NCBI RefSeq assembly: GCF_000327385.1
Contig: NW_008709614.1
Location: 310,001-374,000, forward strand
Origin: Lottia gigantea
Lineage: Eukaryota; Mollusca; Gastropoda; Lottiidae
DNA: 64,000 nt
Direction of reading: 5' to 3'
In this document: one piece after another, positions 13,643 to 26,240 of the stretch
How the letters are laid out: every line of letters begins with the position of its first letter
Position numbering within the stretch: the first letter of the stretch is position 1
The notes under the pieces: model-generated
The model's input: the letters and a program-made list of their open reading frames with translations, nothing else
Databases searched by the model: none
Told to the model about the DNA's origin: nothing
Program-made: the position numbers and the translations under genes

Positions 13643-14771
13643 TTTCACGATGACAGCAGTGGCTCAACTACCATAAAGATTTTTTTAAAAATTAGTCCAC
13701 GCCCCCCACCCCTCTCCCCCATAATATCATAAAAAAAAGTTCTCGGCGGAGAGGCCATTTGATATGAAACCAAGGCTTGACGAAGACGGAGTTAAAAGAT
13801 TCAGGCACTAAAAAGGCGTTAAAGACGCCTTCTCTTTTGGGAAACTTTTCTCCCAAACTTTTGTCGCCGCCAGCTTGAATAATCCAAGACTTTTTTTTGT
13901 GAATTGGCCGATTCAATTTAGGCCTACATCTCGAATTTTCAAGAACTTTGTACACATGACGACTGAAAAGAATCCAGTTCGTATGATTTACGGGCTTAAT
14001 TAAATCGTGTTGTAATTTTATTCGCACATTCACCATACAAATAAATAGTTTGCGACACTTAAAGTCTGACAGATTTAGATTCCGTGAATCACTCTCATAG
14101 TTTATGACGGGGATAATGGTGGTGGTGCTGGTAACGATGACGATGATACAGGTGGTGCTGATACTGTTGATGATAGTTGTGGTGCGGATGATGATGGTGC
14201 TAATGATGGTGCTAATGAAGATGCTGATGATGTAGGCGGGCCATGTCACAATGTGGGTAGTTTTCTAGTTTCACGAACAACATAACTAGACCAATTTTGA
14301 TATGTTGATATGCCAAACAATACAGAAATATACATTACAAACACAGTAAAGGTAGAATCGACGTGTGACGTGTTTGACGTGTTTACTGACGTACTGACGT
14401 GTGACGGAGAAACAATTGACTTTTCTGGCACAAAAATATTCAAATATAGATCTTTGCCATATGAACACAAAATGGATTTCCACTCGATGGAAACCTTTAT
14501 ACGGAAGTCACCTCAAAACAAATACGTGACCTTATGACTGTTTTTTCAACATATTCCTTCACAGGCACCGTATTCGAAGGAACATCTCTATTGGGTTCAT
14601 TCAAGTGACCGAAATTAACCGGATATGAAGATCGTAGCAATGAAAGGTCTGTAAGTAACAACATGATGAACAATCGCTCTCTGATTGGATGGGCCTATGT
14701 CAGTTTTGCCTTCTATCGAAATTTCCCGAAGTTCGACTGTATTTGAACCATTCTAATTTTCGGTCAAGATA
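13643..14771. other. Intergenic spacer between SLC2A13 and the Tc1 element
   Basis: No gene recognised. It includes a triplet-like imperfect GATGRTGGTGST run at about 14105-14240. That run keeps a minus-strand frame open (13692-14249, rich in Ile/Thr/Ser), but the frame is low complexity and not convincing. A short region at 14350-14405 repeats GTGTGACGTGTTTGACGTG-type motifs containing several ACGT/TGACG cores. Confidence 0.6.
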
Positions 14772-16304
14772 AACTAGTGTCCAAAAGATACGATACCAAC
14801 TTATTTTCAAAATTGTTTTTTACTAAGTGAATTGTCTAATATGAAAACATGCCAATTCGTATTGCACATCCCAAACACAGCATAGTCGATAAAAATACCG
14901 GGAACACGTCATCACTTCCGGGGAAAAAACGTAAATTTCGTGAAAGTGACATTTCCCTCTCTAGCATGTTCTGTTCGTGCATAAAAACTGTATAAAACGG
15001 CTGATCAGACACGTTGATATCACAGCAACAAAAAGAACACAAGATATGCCACGTTTGACAGCCATGGAGAGAGAGAGAGCCGTTAGAATGGTCCAACAAG
15101 GAGCGACACACGTCGACGTCGCCAGAAGGTTGGACTGCGCACGCATCACTATCACCAGGTTGATGCAGCGGTTACGTCAGACAGGTCAGACGTCAGACAG
15201 GCCCAGGAGTGGAAGACCACGCCCCGTGAAGATCGTTACATCCGGGTATTACACCTGAGGAACCGCACCGTAACAGCGACGTCCACGGCGGCTACAGCAC
15301 TGGGACACAGGATCAGTCGACAGACCGTCTACAGGAAACTACGGCAGTATGGTATCCGGCCACGTCATCCCTACAGCGGACCGCTCCTGACGCCTCGACA
15401 CCGGAACAACAGACTGATCTGGACCAGGCGAGTTCGACGTTGGCAACGGCGGGACTGGGCACGTGTTATGTTCCCTGATGAGAGCAGATTCCTCATCTTC
15501 AAAAACGATGGACGGCAGCTTGTATACCGACGATTTGGTGAACGTTTGGCGCTTAACTGTATCCAACAGGTCCGGTCGTTTGGAGGCGGAGGGTTAATGG
15601 TTTGGGGTGGCATATGTGGTGACGTCAAAACGAGGCTTGTCGTAATTCGTGGAAACCTGAATGCACAGCGTTATATTGATGACATCCTACGGCCTGTTGT
15701 GGTGCCCTTTATTCAGCAACAGCCTCGTGGACTCCTTTTCCAACATGACAATGCAAGGCCACACACAGCAAGATTGACACAGAACTTCCTTGCCAACGCC
15801 AAAGTACAGGTTTTGCCATGGTCCGCATCTTCACCGGACATGAATCCCATCGAGCACTTATGGGACCACCTCGATCGGCAAATCCGACGTCGCCGTGTGC
15901 CTCCAGTCAACGTCCAGGACTTGGAACGATGTCTCCTCGAGGAATGGCAACGAATCACTCCCAACGTCATTAGACGTTTGACGGCATCAGTCCGTAGGCG
16001 TGTTCTGGCATGCATTGATGCTCACGGTGGACATACCCGCTACTGACTTGACTTTGTGACGTGTGGTGTGACATTTCCCGTTGTTTCTGTGATCAGTGCT
16101 CTAACGAAATGTTCTTTTTTCGACCCCACCCATCTTTAAAGGCTTGTCATATTGGTTGTACAGATTTTATTGAAATGAAATTTTTGTACAGATGTTGTGA
16201 AAGGATTTTTCAAAAGCATAACACCAATCCTAAACTTCTGCATTGTTTAGTTTTTCTTTTATGTCGTTGCAAACAGGTGGTATCGTTTCTTTTGGACACT
16301 AGTT
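14772..16304 (+). mobile_element. Tc1/mariner DNA transposon, ~1.53 kb
   Basis: The element is bounded by terminal inverted repeats at 14771-14797 and 16279-16305. They are 27 bp with one mismatch, the outer sequence reading AAACTAGTGTCCAAAAG. TA dinucleotides at 14770-14771 and 16305-16306 fit the TA target site of the superfamily. It contains one transposase gene. The well-preserved TIRs and the single frame break in the coding region indicate a fairly recent arrival. It is inserted in the spacer between SLC2A13 and IFRD1. Confidence 0.88.
15046..16046 (+). pseudogene. Tc1-type DD34E transposase, one frameshift
   Basis: Begins MPRLTAMERERAVRMVQ, a paired-type helix-turn-helix DNA-binding N-terminus (residues ~1-65), then the DDE catalytic domain. 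The three acidic residues lie in FPDESRF, FQHDNARPHTA and SPDMNPIEHLWD; 34 residues separate the second D from the E, the DD34E signature of Tc1. The protein ends with HGGHTRY. Length from ATG to stop is 1001 nt, so the reading frame breaks once, in the linker after GRPRP (~15225-15235). There a few bases appear to be missing relative to the usual GRPR-TPREDRYI linker. Beyond the break the frame is open to the stop at 16046. It is probably non-autonomous in this copy. Confidence 0.88.
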
Positions 16305-16512
16305 TATGTGGCTCTTGAAAATTCACCAAAACTAAGCGTTTCATAAGGTCACTTGAGGGCCGTTAGATATTATAAGCGACTTTTGTGAAGGTTGAGTGGA
16401 AAGAGAAGATGATGGAAAGGGCTAGACTGTAAATAGTCAATGCCTACTGGGATATTTGCTTTTTGATAAAATACCATCTTGTATCCAATAAAACTACATT
16501 TTAAAGAAAGGT

Positions 16513-16518
16513 TTTATT
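16513..16518 (-). terminator. Candidate polyadenylation signal for the IFRD1-like gene
   Basis: AATAAA on the minus strand about 0.9 kb beyond the stop codon. Other AATAAA or ATTAAA matches lie in the very AT-rich 16520-17420 stretch, so the actual 3' end is uncertain. I read 16520-17421 as 3' UTR and flank; no other gene was seen there. Confidence 0.35.
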
Positions 16519-17421
16519 TATTGTACTTTTATAGAAATCTTTTTAAAAAGAAGATTGTACAACCATATTGAAACCCAATACCAAACAAAGATGTATTTTC
16601 AGTTTTTTTACTTTTCATTATTATCTTTAACCAATCTAACATCAAACAAATCATTCTTAACATTATGACAGAAATAAACAAATTTTGTAAATACCTATAT
16701 ACAACCAATTACAACTGTTTATTATTTTCCTTTTTATGTTTTTTTCTTTTGTTTATACTCCTGTTTTTTTTCCAAAATAATATAACTATAAAGCACTATT
16801 TTTTTTTTTAAATGACCAGTTCCATTTTTTTTTTTTATACAAAATTATTTCATTTTCCATATAACTTTTGTTTCTAATAGAAACATCACATAACACAACA
16901 ATAACAGAAGTGATTCAATTTCCTTTGTTTTTAATGAACAGGCATTTATGGTATCTGTTTTGGGCTTTAAAAGCATGTGTTTAAATTTTTTTATTATACA
17001 TTTGGGTCAATGTAGACAGGGCAATATCAAACTATTATACTACACCTTACTATATACAAAGAAAATTTAGAGTGATAGAATAAAAGCAGCAATATCACAG
17101 CAGAAAGAAAATTTATTAAATACCTAACATTTTGATGTATATTTCATAAATAACAATGACTCACAAAAGATATGAACTTGAGCAAAATAAAACTAATTAT
17201 ATTTTCGTATAAAAAATTGAACCTGAAATTTTCTTTAATGTGCAAATTTTTATTACAAAATTATAATTATAACAATATTTATACTTTGATCAAGAACAAA
17301 ATCCATAAAAATAAAAATATTTGTCTGGTTTTACATTAAAAAATGTCTAGTACATGAGACCATTTTGAACTAAAAACACTTGTATTCTTTGATTAAAAAA
17401 ACAAACTAAGGTTCATCATCA

Positions 17422-20400
17422 TCAAAAACAATTAGCAGTAACAGATCTCTTGTCTCTGTGTTTAGATCTTGCTTTAGTTCTAGCTTTAAAAGCTGCTGCT
17501 TTATACTGATTCTACAAAAGATAAAATATTAAAATTAATATCATTTCATATCTGGTTTTTCAGCAATAATTACTATTTTGAATTTTTTAACAACACCTGC
17601 AATTGATAATGTAAAAGAACTCACCCTTTCAAATTTAGATAATTTAGTTCTTACAGCACCTACAGGTATAACTGGCCCCAAATCAAATATCTGTCTTAAT
17701 AATTCATTAAACTGAAAAACATAGATTTAAATCATATCTTATAGAAATTATTGCTGCAAAATAAAATCATTTAGTTTAATACCTTCCTTATCATTTAAAT
17801 AACTACAAAAATTCACCTTTCAATTAAAAACATACACCCACTTGCAGCATTGTATAAATTGAAACATTTAGCAGAGTCGCAACATGCACTTTTTAACCTT
17901 AAAGATGGGCTCCTAATGCCAATGCCAATAAGTATATGAATAGAAAGTAGAAGTGTTCTAAAGACTTAAAAAAATACCAGTTTGTCTCATATATCTCAGA
18001 CTGTACATACATGGACACTTATGATTGGTTTAAACTCTTAATTATATTTAATAAGAAGAGTTTTATAATACATGATAATTCATTAGAAACACTAATAACT
18101 CAAATAGTTTACTTAATTTGACACTAAAAAACAAGGAAACTCATCTTTAAATGCTTACAAAATTGTGGCTTTATTCGTAAATAACTGAATTTTGATAAGG
18201 TGCATCCTTGAAAGACAACCAGGTTTCATCAAATATACAACAAAACCTGTGTGACTAAAAGAACAAACATCAAGAATTGGTGAACAAAAAAAAATGGCAA
18301 AAAAATTGAACATGTGGGCAGATAAAAATTGTAGTATTGTCTAAAGTATATAAGAAAAATACTATGATGATAATATTACCTGTAAGTGGAGGTTTACACC
18401 AGTACCCATAACATGACAAAATATATCGTATTGTTTTTTTCTTGACCAACTATTTAATAAAACTTGTTCACTACCAAATTTTACTAATGTACGAGGAGAG
18501 TCAGCTTCCTTAAATTATAAAATTGGCTTGTATAGTTCTTTAATACAGTTCTCAAATGAGAGTTTTATATTTCTTTTTAATAAATCCACTTTTCTGGTAA
18601 ACAGAAGGATACAATATAGCTTTAAGAGCTGCAATATCTCGAAAGAAATTTGAGTAATATTCATTGCATCAAACTATATCAGAAACTGAATTCAAACCCC
18701 ACCTCAATTGCTCTGAGAATATCTCTAAAACTGGAACGTTGTTGTTTTCTATCTTTTCTAGCCTGAGATTTCTGGCAGTCAGTGGCTAAATTTTTTAATA
18801 ATTCACACAATCTTTCAATGTCATCTCCTTCAAACTCCTGAAAACATATAACAATTCAAACTTTTATTAAGCTGCAATTTTCAAATTAATAAGATATCCA
18901 AATTATATGTAATCTATTCTTATCAATTTATATATTATCTATATATTTCAACTTTAAACAATTGATTATACTTCTTCCCCAGCATAACTCCAGGAATTTC
19001 ATTTTGATCTGAAACTGATTTTAGTTACCATTATCAATATTAGAAAATCAAACATTCAGTTCATCTACAATTTTATTACTTAAATGTTGAACCAGCAGTT
19101 GACTCTCATAATTAAATGAGTATATCCCTTCAGTAAAATCTGGTATGTTTAAGAATAAATTACCTCATCTGTCTCTCTAGCTAATTCATATAACAAAGCC
19201 AATGTTTCACCAGCTGTTATTTTTAAATCTAAATCTTTACTAAATAATAAATCAGGTATTTTAGTAAGGTGACTGAAATAAAAACAAAAATTATTTATAT
19301 TAGTGCGTTAGTGTATCAGTAGAACAAATAACAGACATCTGAAGTGTCTAATATGATTAACAAGATTTTTCAGTATCAGAACAATGCCTACGAGTTCTGT
19401 TCCAATCTTTTAACAGATCTGTAACTTCTGAGGACGACGAAACATGTCAAAACGTTGCATAAAACTTTAACCAGTGATTGTTGTTCCATAAAGCTGTGTC
19501 TATAGATCTGTCACTATTGTTTCTACAGAAATACAATTACTAACAGAAATGGGACATAGGGCAATATCTGCATTTATTGCAACCTAATTCATACAGAATT
19601 CTTTAAATATAATTTAAAAACAGTGTCTTACCTAGCTATAACATCATTAACTATAAATGCTGGGGCTATAGATAACAATAAACACCAAGCTTGTAAGGCA
19701 TTTGAATGAAATTGACAGGTGTCTGTGTTAATATTTGGTGTAGAATTATCTCCCTTCCTATATGAACTTCTAAATACATCTTCTAAACTTTTCATTACAC
19801 TTTTTACAATCTATAATTGAAGTATAATGTTTTATATTTGTATCTTCCAGATGATTGAACTTGCCAGGCTATCTAACAGCAGTTCAAAGGAGAGGAATAG
19901 TTTCTATTTGCAATATTCTGATTTCCTTAACTTGTCTGTCCCGTATTTGAAAAAAATGTGCCATAAAATATCAAAGATATATGTGCTATTTAAAAAAAAA
20001 TCACAATGAAAATGTATGGTGGTGTATTGCAAAAATATCCAATTTTTCAAATGAAAATCAGTCAAAGGCAAATATATTATGTTTGTAATATAATATTATG
20101 GAAACTTACTTCAATATCATCACAAGCTAAGAAACTTCCAATAGACAAACAAATAGTACTCTGAAATTAAAATAAATACATTTCACATATTAATTTTGTT
20201 TTGGATTACTCATAGTTAAAATTGATTAAAAGTTGCAATTTTGGTGTATTTTAAAGGAAAATTTGAAATTATGTACATTACATAAGGTCCAAAATGTAGA
20301 ATAATAGAAAAAAAACGCAATAAATTAATAAATAACACACCTGTGATCTGGCTTTTAAAGCTACAGAATGATCATTCAATAGATTCAATAACATTGGTCT

Positions 20401-23400
20401 GAACTCGTTGAATATATCTTCAACTTCTATTCCTAACTGTATTATTAACAAAGTAAAACATGTTACAGCCAATGCTTGTTCATCTCCTTTACCTTTCTTT
20501 ATACATTTCAATAAATTTTCACTTAATGTAACTTTCCTACAAAATACATAAGAATTATATAGAAATATTTATATAATAAAATAAAGTCCACTGAAATAGT
20601 ACATAACATGATCAAATGACACATTGACACATTAATATTGGTGTAAAAATGATAAACATAATGCAATAACAAAATTTCCAAAGATAAAGGTTATTTCTTC
20701 AAATTTTGTCAAATTACACATTCAAATTTTGTTACCTCTTGAGCTGAAGACCCATGTTCAAGATTTTATGGGTTTTTCGTCATTATCAAAATCAACCTGT
20801 AGGCCTATTTTGGTAAGACCGTTTTCCAAGCTATAATTTCTAGGGGTGAGCAAAAATTGTTCACTGCACTTTAAATCGTTCTGAAATTTTGATTTTCACA
20901 GTCAATGAAACTCAATGATGATGTTACCGCTATTTTGACGTCATAGCCGAAGCGTAAAGAAAAAAATTGCGGCTCTCAACTGAGACAAAGAAGAAAACTT
21001 GTGAGAGTGATCAGTACCGTACAATTTCCTGATTAGGAAATGAAAAACGCTATTTACGATCAAATCATCCTACAACTGATTGTAAGAAACAGGGCCCTGA
21101 CAATCTTGATTCATTTAAACCTTGAAACTTACCTATCCATCAAAAACTCATCCATGTACTTTTTACTCAAAGCAGATTTGATAAATTCCAAACAATTTAT
21201 TCTTCCCTGAGTACATTTCTGTGTTGTACCTTCAATATATTCTTTCAGCTTATCTTCAAATAGTTCTTGAGAGCTGGCTTCGTCTACTTCAGCTTCATTA
21301 ACTAAAATATCAAATTTATAAAACATTATATAACAAAGATATAAATAGGCTAGGAGAGATGTGCCATTCCAGTAAGCAAGCCTCATTAGTCCTAAAAGTA
21401 CAATAAATAAGAGCATTTAATTTTAAATTAATGATAACTCTTAACATACATCCTGTATCAATTCTACACTAGTGTGAATAAGCCTAGTGACTAAATTAAT
21501 AGACCTGAAGCTCATAGAGGGCCTAACATAATCACAATTTTACCATTTATTTCGGTTAATAAAACCATTGAATCCAATATAATAAAGATAGCTTGCCAGG
21601 CAAGGTAACATATGCCCACTGGCAGAAATGATAAAACAGTCTTTAGTGACTAAAGTATGAATTTTCTCATATTAAAGAAATTTAATATTAATAACCCAAA
21701 TACATCAAATTATCTCCTCAATATACATGATCACACCATGTTTCATTAATATCAATTGAAAACTGTAGTCTCTAATGTGTTAACAAACAAATTTTGACGC
21801 CTTTTTCCTAAGTCAAGGGCAATAACTCAAAAACCGTTCATCGAAAGAACGTCAAATTCAAACTTGATCAAGATCTCATCAATATAAATGATCACATCAA
21901 ATTTCATTAGAATCAGTTGAAAACTGTAGTCTCTATTGTGTTCACAAACACATTTTGACGCGTTTTGCCTAAGTCAAGGGCAATAACTCAAAAATCGTTC
22001 ATCAAAAGATCGTCAAATTCGAACTTGACCAAGATCTCATCAATATAAATGATCACACCAAATTTCATTAAAATCAGTTGAAAACTGTAGTCTCTATTGC
22101 GTTCACAAACAAATTTTGCCGCGTTTTGCCTAAGTCAAGGGCAATAACTCAAAAACCGTTCATCGAAAGAACGTCAAATTCAAACTTGACCAAGATCTCA
22201 TCAATATAAATGATCACATCAAATTTCATTAGAATCAGTTGAAAACTGTAGTGTCTATTGTGTTCACAAACAAATTTTGACGTGTTTTGCATAAGTCAAG
22301 GGCAATAACTCAAAAACCGTTCATCAAAAGATCGTCAAATTCGAACTTGACCAAGATCTCATCAATATGTATGATCAAACCGAATTTCATTAAAATCAGT
22401 TAAAAACTGTAGTCTCTATTGTGTTCACAAGAAATGTTGACGGACCGACGGACAGGGGCGACGGCAATATACGTGGGCGTATAAAAATATAGCCAGATAC
22501 TTTATTTACTATTTTCTAGAGGTTATTTCATTCCATCTGGAATGGATGAGCAGATCCTAAAAAAAACAGACTTTAATATAATAGTAAAGATTACATATGT
22601 ATATGTATTTAAGATTATGGAACTACATCTAAATTAGATTGCATGGGATCACATTCTTTTATATAAAACTACTTACCAGACTCAGCAATGCTGACTACAT
22701 CATCTGATAAATGACTAACTGTACTAATATTATCAGCTGTATCATATTCATCATCAGTTGGTGGTCTAGATACCACTACACCACCAGCCTTCTGTACCTT
22801 AGCTACAATAACAACAGATAATAATAATATTATGGTAATTGGTAAAAGTAGAGACCTGAATAAAGAAAGTTACCTTCGCTAGGTTCCTAAATTCATAGCC
22901 TTAAGGAGAATGTAGAAGTACATTCCTTTAAACTTCCCAAATGGTGTGCATCAAATAAAAAAAAATTGTGTCTCTCAGGCGACAATCCATCAACCATGGT
23001 CTGCAGATGTCTGTTTTTCGGCTTTAGAAAGAGGAGGCTATTTTCTCCACCCTAAATATTTTCAGAACAGTTGGCTTCAATAAATCAAGGTGACAATGTA
23101 TTTTATATATGTTATATTATGAAGTCACATAAAATCAAATCTGAAAGTCTAGAACCATTGTTTAAATTATAAAGCTATAATAACATTTATCAACAAAAAT
23201 TATTGAAAATAATCAACATTTTATGTACCGTACCTGTATATTTGATCATTAATTTGTATTAATCACATGCGAAAGTCTAAAATTCAAAGTAGATTTACCA
23301 TTTTTAAACATTATATGGACAATATGCTAAAAATCCTTTTTCATGTAACATAGTGAACTGAACAGCTGTCAGTATCAGGTCAAATCTGTAGGCTACATGT

Positions 23401-24792
23401 GTGGATTAGTCTAAAAATTTTGTAGGTCAAACTTTCAAGTTTAAACTGCATACGTAGCAAAACTTCTGTTAGGTTAAACTTAATAGATAGGGCTGAGTAA
23501 CATGATCGAAATAATCGATTATCCTCGCTAGGAAGTTATAATTTCCTCTCAGGAACTTTTTCAGTGTCAGTATACAGTAATTAACCTAATTTGGTGCATT
23601 TCCAGAAATGATTACATGTGCAACCTTGTGCTACATCAGCATTTGCATGTTTTCATAAACGTGGGTTATCTCTATAACGTCAACCTGCAGAATTTTTCCA
23701 AAGCAATGCTTGATTTATTATCTATTTCTAACATACAAAATGGCGGATTTCAGATATTACCAAACATCACAATTTTTTATCAGCCAAATTTCATTATAAT
23801 CCCCAGCTGTACTCAAAATTCCAAGTGTCGTCTGCAAGAATATATGAATCCAGGAAACAAAGCCACCTGACAAACTAGCAGATTCTATGTCAGCAGAAAA
23901 ATTCTATGGACACAGTGTAGGCCATAGTCTTATGTTGTTTCAATGACTTTCAGCAATAAATTACTCTTACGTTTTACTTATCTTATTTTGACAGTCACTA
24001 TATTTTTTTTAAAATCATTGTTCATTGAAGGAATTTTCACGAGTTATAATGACTTGATATTAAATGATAAATAGGCCTATACCACTGGGTTCAAACCACG
24101 CAGTTTGAAGCGGTTGTCGAGTTGGTTACTCATGAAATATGGGTCGAAGTGGGGCTTTCATAAAGAAAATCGAAACATTTTGAAATATTTCATAGAATAT
24201 CTGAATAAACATTGGATTCTAAGACATAAAATTTTTTTTTTGGTTCTGGTGTTTAACCCGAATATAGGTACCGTAACACCACTGTATAGAACTTAAGATA
24301 CCGGTAGGCCTAGTACTAGCTAGGCCTATCTAGGCTAGGATCATTGAGGTGAGTTACAGTCACCGCCTTTTTATATTATCACACAATATAGGCAGATTTT
24401 ATAATAAATTGATGGGATAAAGAAGGCAATGGAAGGTGAAGGTCAGTGTACTAAAATGAGCCACAATCACAAACACGTGACAAACCACTTCACTGCGTAG
24501 AAATGGTAGACGACTAGTCCTAGACGTAAAAAAATCCAGATATTAAATTATGATAATAATAATAATTATATAATAATAAGCAGAAAACCGCAAGCGATAC
24601 TTTAGGCCTATTAATTATCGGTTAAGACTTATTTCCTAACACAGCACCACTCATTAATTAGCAAGTGAAGCCACGTGTTTCGCGGTTTTCTAGTCAGAAA
24701 TTCACACAATGTCACACATTTCCCCATTCATTGGCATTGAAGGAATGGCAACAACAAAATACCACCTCACCTCTTTTCTTGTTCTTCGGCAT
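17422..24792 (-). CDS. IFRD1: Interferon-related developmental regulator (IFRD1/2, TIS7-like), eleven exons
   Basis: HEAT/ARM-type helical co-regulator known from animals to modulate transcription through SIN3/HDAC complexes. Exons in transcript order: 24792-24771, 22802-22677, 21301-21133, 20536-20341, 20160-20110, 19810-19632, 19272-19164, 18837-18703, 18508-18380, 17711-17625, 17511-17422. They total 1293 nt (430 aa; human IFRD1 is 451). It starts MPKNKKRG, a basic N-terminus. Family landmarks include ECIKKGKG-like CIKKGKGDEQALAV, SHLTKIPDLLFSKDLDLKI followed by AGETLALLYELARE, NSWSRKKQYDIF, and the basic C-terminal tail FKARTKARSKHRDKRSV. All intron phases agree. Whether it is orthologous to vertebrate IFRD1, IFRD2 or their common ancestor cannot be settled here. 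The gene appears intact. Confidence 0.92.
20745..21015 (+). repeat. Dispersed ~260-bp repeat, copy 1 (IFRD1 intron 3)
   Basis: Matches 27690-27945 in inverted orientation. Both carry the ordered blocks GGCCTATTTTGG (or its variant), ACCGTTTTC, the TTGTTCA region, TTTTGATTTTCACAG, GACGTCATAG/ATGACGTC and a CTGAGAC-rich end. Divergence is noticeable (I estimate 20-25 percent). No terminal repeats or coding capacity were seen, so the class is unknown. Confidence 0.7.
21586..22488 (+). mobile_element. Non-autonomous element with internal 161-bp tandem array, copy 1
   Basis: Lies in IFRD1 intron 2. The left end AGATAGCTTGCCAGGCAAGG is followed by TAACAT, GCCCACTGGCAG and a TTTAGTGACTAAAGT palindrome. 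The middle has about four ~161-bp tandem units (marker GATCTCATCAATATAAATG at ~21872, 22033, 22194, 22355). The right end has GACGGACCGACGGACAGGGG then GGGCGTATAAAAAT. The same left end, array and right end occur inverted at 33541-35004. There is no coding capacity. Confidence 0.8.
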
Positions 24793-25389
24793 TATGTATT
24801 GTTCACAAACAGTTTCCAATTATTCAAAAATGTTCTTCTAAAATTATACCTTCGTATATGAAAAGAAAAGTGAAAACATATGGCGTTATCTAAATAATTA
24901 TTGTGATTCGACATAGACATCCTCAGTACTGATATGGCTAAGTCAGTGAGATTTCTCTCATAATCTAAAAATAGATTGCAACCTCGAACCGAAGGATACG
25001 TCGATGTCGCAATTAGTTAAAAATCAATTTATTAATGACTTCAAACGTAACTATTGAGGACATAATCGAAAAATTGAAAGAAAGCTTACGGTTTTTTTTT
25101 TTTAGTTTGTGATAAAAAAAAAACAAAGCGCTAGCGTAACAACTATTGTTCTAAAAATAGAAACAGCAAGTTTGAGCTTGTTACCAAAAATAGTAACTGA
25201 GGTAGTTGAGTTGGTGAAATTCTGGACGTTGATTGGTTGACAGGGAAATTACGTCCAGCTGACGACATAAACGTATTGGCAACGATCCACGTTGTTTAAG
25301 TAGGCGTTGGTAAGCTCCCTATGGTCATTCTCGAGAAATCGCTTGCCTAGTGAAGACGTGAAAGTGTTTGCAGAAGTGTTTATCGGATA
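24793..25389. promoter_or_regulatory. Divergent intergenic region between IFRD1 (-) and HEXIM (+)
   Basis: About 600 bp between two start codons facing away from each other, so it must hold both promoters and 5' UTRs. No obvious TATA box was chosen for either. Poly-T and poly-A runs lie at about 25090-25125. Shared control of the two genes is possible but only inferred from the layout. Confidence 0.55.
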
Positions 25390-26211
25390 ATGTTGAATTT
25401 GATAACAAATATTGTCATGGATTTGGAAGCAGCAAAGAAAAGAAAGAAGACTCGTCGTGGAAAAAGATGTGGGAGAAAAGTTAGAGAAGGTTCAGGACTG
25501 AATTGTGAAGAAAAAAATGGTAATTTTCAACTCTTTCAAAACAATGATATCAATATTGTGGCAAATGAAAGCGGAATGGATCATCTCATGAGTAAAATTA
25601 TACGTGACAGAGCTGCAGAAGTGTCCAACCAAAGGAACGCTAAGTATAGGCCCATTAAAAAGTCTAAAAATTGTATTCGTCCAAGCAGCCCAAAAGCACC
25701 ACACAATTCTACACAGTATTTAATGGAAGAACACGAAGATAATCACATGTTCCAGGTTGCAGAAGATCAAAGTTTTTTCTCTCCAAATCGCCAAGCAGAC
25801 TGTAAATTGTCGCCATCGGCGTCAGACGAAGTTATTTGTAATGCTGTTAACAATAACGATCAAGATTTTGATTTGTGCCAGAGTTTTGAAATGGATTGTA
25901 GTTTTAGTGATGTTGATTCTGTTGCATTTATGATGAATGATTTTGATCAAATGTATGACTCCATTAGAGCAGAACAATTGTCTAGGTTGTCAAAACCAGA
26001 GCTTATTAATGCAGTTAAAAATTTAGAAAATGAAGTGACTGTAAAAGAAAGAAGGTTCTTTTCTAGCCCTGTTAAATCTTTAGGCCGTAGTCCCAAAAAA
26101 TCGAGGTCCAACATAAGATCAGATATGATAGAACTTTTAAATGAACTAGAAATACTTAAGCACGAAAACAGTCAAATGAAAAAACAAATTGATGAACTTC
26201 AATCTGAATGA
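25390..26211 (+). CDS. HEXIM1: HEXIM-like P-TEFb inhibitor, intronless
   Basis: Single-exon 273-aa protein. Vertebrate HEXIM1 and HEXIM2 are also intronless; they bind 7SK RNA and block CDK9/cyclin T. Residues ~15-33 are a basic RNA-binding/nuclear-localisation patch (AAKKRKKTRRGKRCGRK). Residues 103-112 read APHNSTQYLM, matching the HEXIM inhibitory segment (PYNTTQFLM in vertebrates) followed by acidic EEHED. An acidic Ser/Asp region precedes FDQMYDSIRAEQLSRLSKPE (185-204), the start of the cyclin-T-binding coiled coil that continues to the end (LLNELEILKHENSQMKKQ). A second Met at codon 10 could be the start instead. The PYNT motif is altered to PHNS. Which HEXIM paralogue it corresponds to is not meaningful outside vertebrates. 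Confidence 0.82.
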   Translation: MLNLITNIVMDLEAAKKRKKTRRGKRCGRKVREGSGLNCEEKNGNFQLFQNNDINIVANESGMDHLMSKIIRDRAAEVSNQRNAKYRPIKKSKNCIRPSSPKAPHNSTQYLMEEHEDNHMFQVAEDQSFFSPNRQADCKLSPSASDEVICNAVNNNDQDFDLCQSFEMDCSFSDVDSVAFMMNDFDQMYDSIRAEQLSRLSKPELINAVKNLENEVTVKERRFFSSPVKSLGRSPKKSRSNIRSDMIELLNELEILKHENSQMKKQIDELQSE

Positions 26212-26234
26212 TTGTAAATGTCGTACACCTTAGG

Positions 26235-26240
26235 AATAAA
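26235..26240 (+). terminator. AATAAA shortly after the HEXIM stop codon
   Basis: Canonical hexamer only 24 nt beyond the stop. That would give an extremely short 3' UTR, so a later AT-rich signal (for example around 26330-26440) may be the one used. Confidence 0.3.

Noticed and set aside
13692-14249. 185-aa minus-strand frame
   Set aside because: Half is an Ile/Thr/Ser run produced by the GATGGTG triplet-like repeat; the rest has no recognisable domain.
15339-16015. Minus-strand open frames opposite the Tc1 transposase
   Set aside because: Shadows of the transposase gene; no independent homology.
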